DNA of 64,000 nt from Pyxidicoccus trucidator (GTDB lineage Bacteria > Myxococcota > Myxococcia > Myxococcales > Myxococcaceae): NCBI RefSeq assembly GCF_010894435.1, contig NZ_JAAIXZ010000028.1:62001-126000 (forward strand), given 5' to 3'. Below are positions 51,278 to 58,328 of this stretch, in pieces; positions within the stretch are counted from its first letter, which is position 1, and every line of letters starts with the position of its first letter. A model generated the notes under the pieces. The model did not search any database, was not told the origin of the DNA, and saw only the letters and a program-made list of their open reading frames with translations. The position numbers and the translations under genes were made by a program.

Positions 51278-52084
51278 TCAGCGGTGATTCTGACCGCTTC
51301 CGACGTTCACGTCGAACCTCGTCACCGCCAGCCGGTGCTGTTCCCAGGCCGTACTTCCTCCCACCAACACTTCCCGCACCGCGTCTGGTGAGGGCTCGTG
51401 ACGTCCGGCCGAGCCCACCAGCCACAGCGTCACGGGTCCGGCCTCGCCCTCCAGGCTCACCCCGGCCAGTCCCTGAGGCCCCTGCAGGTCATGCGTCCCC
51501 GCCTCGAGCGGGAAGCGGCCGAGCAGCTCCGGGCCCTGGCCGGCCCGCTGCTGGAAGAGCAGGGCGGTGCCGGCCTCGGTGGCGTGGTAGCGCAGCAGGA
51601 GCACGTCCGCACCCTCGACGGGCGACTCGGGGTCCAACCGTCGCAGGCTGCCGTCCGCGCCCCGGGCGACCACCGCCAGCTCCAGGGCGATGTTGCCGGC
51701 CGGGCCCTTCACGCCGTCCCACCCGGTGTCCACCGCCGGGTTCGCCTCGCGCAGACGGGGCACGAGCACCACCGCCAGGACGCTGGCGGCGATGGCGCCT
51801 GCGATGAGGCCCCAACGCCGGGCCTCCGGTCGGGGCTGGCGCAGGCCGCGGCGCACGCGCGCCAGGCCCAGCTCGTCCAGCGGGGCCTGCTGCTTCGCCG
51901 CCGGGCCCAGGCCGAGCAGCAGCGCATCCACCTGTCCGTCCAGCAGGTCGGGGCCGGTGTGGGTGGCCAGGAACTCCTCACACGTCTCGCACGCGGTGGC
52001 CAGGTGCTCGCGGAAGTACGCCACCGCCTCCGGCTCCCGGCGGGCAAGCGCGCTCATCGCGTCGGCATTCAGGTGTCTCATCAC
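51278..52084 (-). CDS. Anti-sigma factor, membrane-anchored, cognate to the ECF sigma factor
   Basis: The 268-residue product has a cytoplasmic N-terminal part with EHLATACETC (His-x4-Cys-x2-Cys, close to the zinc anti-sigma motif), one membrane helix near residues 92-112 (WGLIAGAIAASVLAVVLVP) and a periplasmic beta-rich C-terminal domain of about 150 residues. It starts three bases after the sigma gene stop. This topology lets an envelope signal release the sigma factor. It precedes the caspase gene by four bases. Confidence 0.8.
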   Translation of the reverse strand: MMRHLNADAMSALARREPEAVAYFREHLATACETCEEFLATHTGPDLLDGQVDALLLGLGPAAKQQAPLDELGLARVRRGLRQPRPEARRWGLIAGAIAASVLAVVLVPRLREANPAVDTGWDGVKGPAGNIALELAVVARGADGSLRRLDPESPVEGADVLLLRYHATEAGTALLFQQRAGQGPELLGRFPLEAGTHDLQGPQGLAGVSLEGEAGPVTLWLVGSAGRHEPSPDAVREVLVGGSTAWEQHRLAVTRFDVNVGSGQNHR

Positions 52085-52087
52085 GTC

Positions 52088-52663
52088 TCACTCCCACCGA
52101 CCGGCGAGCACCCGCCGGAGCAACTCGCGCTTGATGCGGGAGCGGAACCGCTCCAGCCGCATCGTCACCGCGCTCTTTCCCACGCCGAGCTTCTCGGCAA
52201 TCTCTCGCGCGGACAGCTCACCCTCGATGTAGAAGAGGTGCACCGTCCGCTTCTCCTCGCCCTCCGGCAGCTCATCGATGAGCCGCCGCACCACCTCGAT
52301 GTCGCGCTCCAACTGGAGCGCCTCCGGGATGTGGGGGACTGTCTCCGGCTCCGGGTCCGCGACGTCATCTTCCAGCCGCCGCGTGCTCGACTTGCGCTCC
52401 AGCCGCGTCCGCGCCCGGTTTCGGGCAATGGACAGCAACCACGCCTCGAATGCCCCCACCTCCTTCAGCCGCGGGAGCGCACGGAACGCCCGGACGAAGG
52501 TCTCCTGGATGACGTCCTCCACCTCGTCTGGATCCAACGGGGCGAACCCCGCCACCAGCCTCGCCACCATGGGCCGGGAGCGCCGGTACAGCTCACTGTA
52601 GGCGGACGCCTCCCCGCGGGCCGCCCGCATTACCCACTCCGTCAACCCCTCCGAGGAACCCAC
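52088..52663 (-). CDS. ECF-type RNA polymerase sigma factor
   Basis: The 191-residue product has sigma region 2 (SELYRRSRPMVARLVAGF, DVIQETFVRAFRALPRL with the core-binding DxxQ/E pattern, FEAWLLSIARNRARTRLE) and region 4 (ELPEGEEKRTVHLFYIEGELSAREIAEKLGVGKSAVTMRLERFRSRIKREL). GTG 52663 is chosen with GGAGG just upstream; ATG 52630 is possible and the frame is open to 52813. It leads a five-gene operon whose other members are its anti-sigma factor, a caspase-like protease and two surface lipoproteins, so it likely autoregulates that unit. Confidence 0.9.
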   Translation of the reverse strand: MGSSEGLTEWVMRAARGEASAYSELYRRSRPMVARLVAGFAPLDPDEVEDVIQETFVRAFRALPRLKEVGAFEAWLLSIARNRARTRLERKSSTRRLEDDVADPEPETVPHIPEALQLERDIEVVRRLIDELPEGEEKRTVHLFYIEGELSAREIAEKLGVGKSAVTMRLERFRSRIKRELLRRVLAGRWE

Positions 52664-52824
52664 CTGACCTCCAGACCCGCGAATCCACCCGCCGGCCACG
52701 CATCCAGGGAAAACCCGCCGCTCACGCCGGGAAGCAGCCTGGCAGTCTCCTTCCCGCTGGCCCCCGGGGGGGCTCCACGAGGAAGAATGCCGGCCCGGCC
52801 GTTCATTTTCCAAAGGACACTGCC

Positions 52825-53913
52825 ATGCGCGTCATCAACTTCAACCCCGGCCCGGCCGGCCTGCCCCTTCCAGCCCTCGAGCGGGCCCGGGACGAGTTGC
52901 TCGACTTCCAGGGCTCGGGCATGTCCGTCATGGAGCACAGCCACCGGGGGAAGGAGTACGAGGCCGTCCACGACGGGGCCATTTCCCTCCTGACGGAATT
53001 GCTCGGCATTCCCGCCACCCATCAGGTGCTCTTCCTCACCGGCGGCGCCTCGCAGCAGTTCGCCCAGGTGCCGATGAACTTCCTCACCCCGGAGGCCGGC
53101 GCGGACTACCTGATGACGGGGGTGTGGAGCGAGAAGGCCTTCGACGAGGCGAAGTACTACGGGAAACCCCGCGTCGCGGCCACCACCGTCCAGCCGGACA
53201 AGCACTACATGCGCGTGCCGCGCCAGGACGAGCTGAAGCTGGACGCGAAGGCGGCCTACGTCCACCTCACGAGCAACAACACCATCTACGGCACGCAGTT
53301 CCACACCTTCCCGGACGTGGGCAGCGTGCCCCTCGTCGCGGACATGAGCTCGGACTTCCTGTGGAAGGGGTTCGACGTGAGCCGCTTCGGGCTCGTCTAC
53401 GCGGGCGCGCAGAAGAACCTGGGCCCCTCGGGCGTGACGCTGGTGGTGGCCGACAAGGGCTTCATCGCCCGGGGCCGGAAGGACATCCCCAAGTTCTTCC
53501 GCTACAGCACCCACGCGGAGAACAACTCGCTCTACAACACGCCCCCCACCCTCGCCATCTACCTGGTGCGCAACGTGCTGGCGTGGATGAAGGACGTGGG
53601 CGGCCTGGGCCAGCTGGAGCGGTGGAATCGCGAGAAGGCCGCGCTGCTCTACGGCGCCATCGACCGGAACGCGGGCTTCTACCGGGCCCCCGTGGAGCGC
53701 GAGTCCCGTTCAGTGATGAACGTCGTCTTCCACCTGCCCTCGGAGGACCTGGACATCACCTTCGTGGCCGAGGCGAAGAAGGCGGGCATGGTGGGACTGA
53801 AGGGACACCGCACCGCGGGCGGCATCCGCGTCTCCACCTATAACGCCGTGACTGTGGAGAATGTGCGCACCCTGGCCTCCTTCATGGACCACTTCGTGAA
53901 GATGCGCGGCTAG
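52825..53913 (+). CDS. serC: SerC, phosphoserine aminotransferase
   Basis: The 362-residue product is a PLP-dependent aminotransferase that makes phosphoserine from 3-phosphohydroxypyruvate and glutamate. It is full length with MRVINFNPGPAGLP at the start, GMSVMEHSHRGKEY, the PLP-binding Lys in YAGAQKNLGPSG and the C-terminal KGHRTAGGIRVSTYNAV. AAAGGA lies before the ATG. It is divergent from the ECF operon and followed 39 bases later by a small secreted protein gene. Confidence 0.95.
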   Translation: MRVINFNPGPAGLPLPALERARDELLDFQGSGMSVMEHSHRGKEYEAVHDGAISLLTELLGIPATHQVLFLTGGASQQFAQVPMNFLTPEAGADYLMTGVWSEKAFDEAKYYGKPRVAATTVQPDKHYMRVPRQDELKLDAKAAYVHLTSNNTIYGTQFHTFPDVGSVPLVADMSSDFLWKGFDVSRFGLVYAGAQKNLGPSGVTLVVADKGFIARGRKDIPKFFRYSTHAENNSLYNTPPTLAIYLVRNVLAWMKDVGGLGQLERWNREKAALLYGAIDRNAGFYRAPVERESRSVMNVVFHLPSEDLDITFVAEAKKAGMVGLKGHRTAGGIRVSTYNAVTVENVRTLASFMDHFVKMRG

Positions 53914-53952
53914 GCTGCGTCCAACCCCACGGATTTCCCAACCGGAGGTTTC

Positions 53953-54510
53953 ATGAAAGCCAAGCTGTCCGCCGTCGCGCTGTCCCTGCTGCTCGCCGCT
54001 CCCGCCTTCGCCAAGGAGGTCGCTGGCGTGAAGTATCCGGAGACCGCCACCGTCGAAGGCAAGGAGCTGAAGCTCAACGGGGTGGGCGTACGCACCAAGA
54101 TGGTCTTCAAGGTCTACACGGCGGGGCTGTACGTGGAGAACCCGTCCAAGGACGGCGCGAAGCTCATCAGCGCCGACGAAATCAAGCGCGTGCGCATGTA
54201 CATGCTGCGCGACCTGGACAAGAAGACCATCGGCGAAGCCATGGCCGAGGGCTTCAAGAAGAACGCCGGCGCCAAGCTGCCGGAGCTCCAGCCCAAGCTG
54301 GACACCTTCACCGCGGCCCTCCCCGACGTGAAGAAGGGTGACGAAATCACCCTCACCTACGTGCCCGGCCAGGGCACCCAGGTGCAGAGCAAGAGCGGCA
54401 AGCAGATCACCGTCGAGGGCAAGGACTTCTCGGACGCGCTCTTCTCCGTCTTCGTGGGCGCGAAGCCCGTGGACGGCGACCTCAAGGACGGGATGCTCGG
54501 CAAGGACTGA
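53953..54510 (+). CDS. Secreted chalcone isomerase-like protein
   Basis: The 185-residue product has a signal peptide (MKAKLSAVALSLLLAAPAFA) and a chalcone-isomerase-like fold: LNGVGVRTKMVFKVYTAGLYVENPS at the first strands, then KGDEITLTYVPGQGTQVQ and a helical end FSDALFSVFVG. Bacterial members of this fold usually lack flavonoid activity and may bind fatty acids. An intrinsic-looking hairpin follows 30 bases after the stop. Confidence 0.85.
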   Translation: MKAKLSAVALSLLLAAPAFAKEVAGVKYPETATVEGKELKLNGVGVRTKMVFKVYTAGLYVENPSKDGAKLISADEIKRVRMYMLRDLDKKTIGEAMAEGFKKNAGAKLPELQPKLDTFTAALPDVKKGDEITLTYVPGQGTQVQSKSGKQITVEGKDFSDALFSVFVGAKPVDGDLKDGMLGKD

Positions 54511-54539
54511 GCGTTCCGCTTCGCGTGAGGAAGTCCCGG

Positions 54540-54562
54540 CGCCCCGTGTCCGACACGGGGCG
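54540..54562 (+). terminator. Intrinsic-type terminator hairpin
   Basis: CGCCCCGTGT (54540-54549) pairs perfectly with ACACGGGGCG (54553-54562) around a three-base loop. TCGTCGTTTCC follows, a weak T-run. The position just after the chalcone-isomerase-like gene and before the next ribosome site suggests transcription end for that gene. Confidence 0.7.
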
Positions 54563-54676
54563 TCGTCGTTTCCAGCCCCCGGGGGCAATACCCCGGCGCC
54601 TTTCGCGTACGGAAGGGGGTGCCCGGCTGCACGGGGGTGTCAGGTCTGATAGCAACCGGTGGGCAAGGAGGAAGCA

Positions 54677-54925
54677 ATGGGGATCTGCTCGTGGCTGGTG
54701 CTGGGCGGTATCGCGGGTTGGTTGGCCAGTATGATCAAGGGCACCAATGCCCGGATGGGGATGTTCGCGAACATCGCCACCGGCATCGTCGGCTCCATGA
54801 TTGGCGGCTGGCTGTTCAGCCTGATTGGCGGCAGGGGCGTGACGGGCTTCAACCTCTACTCGCTGGCCGTGGCCACGGTGGGGGCCGTCATCCTCATCAC
54901 CATCGTCCAGGCCATTCGAAAATAG
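54677..54925 (+). CDS. GlsB/YeaQ/YmgE family membrane protein
   Basis: The 82-residue product has three hydrophobic segments in the family order: WLVLGGIAGWLASMIKG, MGMFANIATGIVGSMIGGWLF and LAVATVGAVILITIVQ. This is the transglycosylase-associated/YeaQ family, often stress induced; the function is not established. AAGGAGGAA before ATG 54677 is a near-perfect ribosome site, suggesting strong translation. It ends 17 bases before the stop of the convergent radical SAM gene. Confidence 0.9.
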   Translation: MGICSWLVLGGIAGWLASMIKGTNARMGMFANIATGIVGSMIGGWLFSLIGGRGVTGFNLYSLAVATVGAVILITIVQAIRK

Positions 54926-54942
54926 CCGCCGCGACGCGCCCC

Positions 54943-55983
54943 TCAGAACAGGCTGAGCTGGGGCGTGGGCGGCGGCTTGCGCTCCGGGCGCCGGAAGGTG
55001 TCCGGAGCGTCGTGCTCGGTGACGGAGGAGGTGCGGATGCCGACCTTCCTCGCCGCGGTGTGGAAGAGGCGGTGGATGGTCTCCGCGTAGAGCCCCTCGC
55101 CGCGCATGCGGCTCTTGAAGCGTGAGTCCGTCAGCTCCCCGCCGCGCGTCTCGCGGATGCGGTGCAGCACCCGCTCGGCGCGCAGCGGCAGCTTCGCGCG
55201 CAGGCGCTCCTCGAAGACCTGCTGCACCGGGCCGGGCAGGCGCACCAGCGTGTGGTGCGCGCGGGTGGCGCCGGCCGCGCGCGCCGCGGCCAGCACCCGG
55301 GGGATGTCCTCGTCATTGAGGCCGGGGATGACGGGGGACACGGACACCGCCACGTCGATGCCCGCCGCGGTGAGCCGCTGAATCGCGAGCAGCCGCCGGC
55401 TCGGTGACGCCGCGTACGGCTCCATGGCGCGGGCCAATTCCGCGTTGTGGAAGGGCAGGCTGATGCTCACCCATAGCCGCGCGTCCCGGGCCAGGCGCTG
55501 AAGCACGTCGAGGTCCCGCTCTATCAACACGCCCTTGGTGATGATGCCCACCGGGTTGCGGTACTCGGCGCAGACCTCCAGGCACCCGCGTGTCAGGCGC
55601 AGCGAGGCCTCCAGCGGCTGGTAGCAGTCGGTGACGCCGCTGAACACCACCGTCTCGCCCTTCCACGAGGGCTTCTCGAAGGCCTCGCGCAGCAACTCCG
55701 GCGCGCGGGGCTTCACCACCAGCTTCGTCTCGAAGTCCGTGCCGGCGCCCAGGTCGAGGTACTGGTGGGTGGGCCGGGCGTAGCAGTACGCGCAGGCGTG
55801 GAGGCAGCCGCGGTACGGGTTGACGCTCCAGGTGAAGCACACGTCCGGGCTGTCGTTGCGCGACACCACCTGACGGCTGTGGTCCTCGAACACCTCCAGC
55901 TTCGAGGGCGGAATCTCGTCCAGGTACTCCACCGCGGTGCTCGCCCAGGGGTTGGGCGGATTGTCGATGGGCCTCGCCTTCAC
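54943..55983 (-). CDS. Radical SAM protein (PA0069/SplB-like)
   Basis: The 346-residue product has the radical SAM cluster motif CLHACAYCY (CxxxCxxC) within VNPYRGCLHACAYCYARP, near residue 60-72, followed by FSGVTDCYQPLE and a TIM-barrel pattern with SISLPFHN and VSPVIPGLND. It belongs to the group related to spore photoproduct lyase, often annotated PA0069-type; the reaction is unknown. The start is GTG 55983. No partner gene is adjacent. Confidence 0.88.
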   Translation of the reverse strand: MKARPIDNPPNPWASTAVEYLDEIPPSKLEVFEDHSRQVVSRNDSPDVCFTWSVNPYRGCLHACAYCYARPTHQYLDLGAGTDFETKLVVKPRAPELLREAFEKPSWKGETVVFSGVTDCYQPLEASLRLTRGCLEVCAEYRNPVGIITKGVLIERDLDVLQRLARDARLWVSISLPFHNAELARAMEPYAASPSRRLLAIQRLTAAGIDVAVSVSPVIPGLNDEDIPRVLAAARAAGATRAHHTLVRLPGPVQQVFEERLRAKLPLRAERVLHRIRETRGGELTDSRFKSRMRGEGLYAETIHRLFHTAARKVGIRTSSVTEHDAPDTFRRPERKPPPTPQLSLF

Positions 55984-56140
55984 ATGCTCAAAGTGGACCT
56001 GAAAGCACGTTCAGTCAAGGGATTCGAATCCTTGCTCCGTCCAGTCGTCCCGGCCGGTAGCAGGGAGTCCCAAGGGGTTTGCTGCATCCTTGCTGCAAGG
56101 TCCGGCTCCTGCTCGGCTCCGCGCGCTGCCGGGCGGGGCG

Positions 56141-56290
56141 GAGCGCCTGCTCACCGTGCGTGAGGTGACGGAGCGGCTGGGGGCTGCACGGCTACCGCTC
56201 CACCCTGGGCTCACGCAGGCACCTGACCTCCCGCGTGGGTGGGCGTGGATCGCTCGGGACAGGAGAGCAGTCGAATGCCCGCGCCGTGCC
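56141..56290 (+). pseudogene. Frameshifted excisionase-type HTH remnant in a 488-base gene-poor stretch
   Basis: The stretch 55984-56471 has no intact gene. At 56141-56182 the plus strand reads ERLLTVREVTERLG, the opening of an excisionase/MerR-like helix-turn-helix. The family continuation CTAT appears immediately afterwards in the +1 frame, and later pieces do not form a full domain. This looks like a small broken DNA-binding gene from a mobile element. A tRNA-like GGATTCGAATCC at 56018-56029 lies upstream but is not a canonical T-arm. Confidence 0.4.
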
Positions 56291-56471
56291 GAGCTCCAAT
56301 CCGGTGGCAAGCTTCTTCTGACTGCCTATGTCCGGACAGCCAAACCCATGGGAGAACGGTATGACGAGCACGTACTCAGGACAGCTCACCGCGAGCGGTG
56401 ACAACTCGGCTCCTCTTGATCCCAAGCACCCGGTCGTGGCGGACCTCCGGCATGGACTGTGGGGGGGAAGC

Positions 56472-56933
56472 ATGTTCAGGAAGTTCCGGTCGTTCGCCAT
56501 TGCGGGCGGGGCTGCCCTCGCGGTCACCTTGATGGTCGGAGGAACGGCTCAAGCGGCATCGGAGGCGGTCGCGGTCGTCGAGAAGACCACCAGCGACGAT
56601 GGCGTCACCACCACCACCCTGAGCAACGGGGTCGTGATGGAGGAGGCCCCGGAAGGTACCGCTGAAGCCCGCAGCAAGAAGTGCGGCTCGAAGGAAGTCT
56701 GCTTCTGGAAGAAGAAGAACTACGAAGGCTCCAAGCTCAGCATCTCCCTGCCAGGCACGGACTGCTACACCCTGGTGGGTGGGGTGTTCCTGGTGCGGTC
56801 GCTCAAGGTCGGCGCCCAGGACGGCATCACCGCGATGCGCACGGAGGAGAACTGCAAGGGCACGCCGTCACCGAGCTACGCCGGAGGCGCGAAGGTACCC
56901 AACACCGAGTTCGCCATGGAATCCGTCCGCTGA
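56472..56933 (+). CDS. Secreted I36/beta-gamma-crystallin-like small protein
   Basis: The 153-residue product has a signal peptide (MFRKFRSFAIAGGAALAVTLMVGGTAQA). After a ~45-residue Thr/Glu-rich linker comes one crystallin-like motif: CGSKEVCFWKKKNYEGSKLSISLPG, with paired Cys before and after (C...C...C...C). This matches peptidase inhibitor family I36 and related bacterial crystallin-fold proteins. GGGGGGAAG lies before ATG 56472; the frame is open to 56328. Secretion as an inhibitor or stress protein is plausible. Confidence 0.7.
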   Translation: MFRKFRSFAIAGGAALAVTLMVGGTAQAASEAVAVVEKTTSDDGVTTTTLSNGVVMEEAPEGTAEARSKKCGSKEVCFWKKKNYEGSKLSISLPGTDCYTLVGGVFLVRSLKVGAQDGITAMRTEENCKGTPSPSYAGGAKVPNTEFAMESVR

Positions 56934-57203
56934 GCCAGTCGCGAGACCGGAGCACGGCTCGGCCTCTCCGCCTTGAAGCGTGCCGTCCACGCCTTGAACG
57001 TCGGGAACGCCTTCGCCGCGGTGCCTCCGGACGGATTGAACCCGAGCTGGTTCATCGTCACCTCACCGAGGGTGGTGCCCTCCAGGCCTGTACCTGACGG
57101 CGGGCCACGTGCCTGCCACTCACGAGGAGGACGAGGCCCAGTGCAACGAGGACGCCGACGCCCGGATTTCCCTCTCCGTGCCCTGAGCTCCCTGAAGCGC
57201 CTG

Positions 57204-58133
57204 CTAGTCGCAATAGTCTCCGCCCCGGTCGGTGGCGACGAGATGTGAGCGGCCTTTTCCGCCGCAAGAGATGCGCAAGAGGTCGCCCCGCTTGAAGCTG
57301 CGGTCCACACCATCGTCGACGCTGGTGACGATGTTCGCGCGCTTGCCGTGACCCCGCCCGACGGCGTTGTTGTGCAGGTCCATGCGCCTTTCGATCTTGG
57401 GATTCTTCGGCCGCGCTTCGTGCGCGTTGCCAAGCGCCTTCGCCCAGAGCTCCGAATGGTAGAACGTCATCAGTGCGCTCCAGTAGGCATGCTTGAACGC
57501 GTCTCCCTTGCCGTTGTGCAGCTTTCCGTAGCGCTTCGCCTTTTGCTCAGCGACCTGGCCGAGCGCAAACGAGCTCGCGCAGAAGTCCGGAAAGGCGATG
57601 CAGAGCTTCTTCTCCTGGGGCCCGAGCGCCAGTGTCTCGACGTCATCCGAAGCTGCTTTCTTTGGCGCCGCGGGCAGCCCTTCGAGCTTCTTCTCCAGAC
57701 GTTGCGCGAAATCTGGAGTGGACTCCGCGGTCAGGCCCTCCTTCCGGAGCTCTTCGAGCGCCTGAAGGAATTGGTCGGGGTCGACCGACTCGATGCGCCT
57801 GGCCAGTGCCTCCGAGTCCGAGGCCGCCTTGCCTTTGGGGCGGGGGTGGTCCTTGATGAACCTGTCTGCGTCCTCGGTCAAAGCCTCATCACTGACGTCG
57901 AGTGCCTGGGCCTCGGCGGCAATCTCGGGGGCTGCCTCGACCTGTTCAGCCTCCTGCTCCTCCTCGGCAGGGGGACCAGCGCTGGCACCGGCTGGCGCCA
58001 GGACGGCCAGGCCGGCCAGCGGTAGCAGGGTCCAGACCGTTGCCAGCAGCCTCTTTCGAAGCTTGCCGGGCACCGTCTGCCAGGGGACCAGGCGCTCTGG
58101 ACTTCGCGCGTTCTCTCGCTGTGCTCGCGACAT
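57204..58133 (-). CDS. Secreted protein with a DUF6973-like C-terminal domain
   Basis: The 309-residue product begins MSRAQRENARSPERL, with GGAGGAG six bases upstream, and has a hydrophobic signal segment (LLATVWTLLPLAGLAVLAPAGASA, about 30-53). An acidic linker and helical region follow. The C-terminal ~110 residues carry GKGDAFKHAYWSALMTFYHS, NAHEARP and MDLHNNAVGRGHG, a His-rich conserved pattern I associate with DUF6973-type domains found in secreted proteins and some toxins. His, Glu and Asp placement suggests a hydrolase or metal site, but activity is unknown. Confidence 0.6.
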   Translation of the reverse strand: MSRAQRENARSPERLVPWQTVPGKLRKRLLATVWTLLPLAGLAVLAPAGASAGPPAEEEQEAEQVEAAPEIAAEAQALDVSDEALTEDADRFIKDHPRPKGKAASDSEALARRIESVDPDQFLQALEELRKEGLTAESTPDFAQRLEKKLEGLPAAPKKAASDDVETLALGPQEKKLCIAFPDFCASSFALGQVAEQKAKRYGKLHNGKGDAFKHAYWSALMTFYHSELWAKALGNAHEARPKNPKIERRMDLHNNAVGRGHGKRANIVTSVDDGVDRSFKRGDLLRISCGGKGRSHLVATDRGGDYCD

Positions 58134-58328
58134 TTCGGGCTCCTCCACTCGCAGGTGCCATGCACCAGGACAGAGGTAATCGCTCTCCTACCGATGCAAC
58201 AGGGGAGCACCTGCATCCAGGCTGGGCGAAGCAAGCCCTGCGCAGACAGCCTCTGGAGGTGGAGTGCCGTGAAGGCACTCCGGTGCGCGTGAGCGGAACT
58301 CCGCCCGCCGCGCACCGGAGTTGTGGGC

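Noticed and set aside
52664..52824. ECF-type autoregulatory promoter in the gap between the sigma factor and serC
   Set aside because: No clear AAC-type -35 with CGT-type -10 pair could be picked out; a comparison with orthologous upstream regions would be needed.
56011..56041. tRNA 3' end or attachment site suggested by GGATTCGAATCC followed by ...TCCA
   Set aside because: The T-loop would be one base too long (GATTCGAATC is a 10-base palindrome, not GTTCRANYC), and no D-arm, anticodon arm or acceptor partner is found upstream on either strand.
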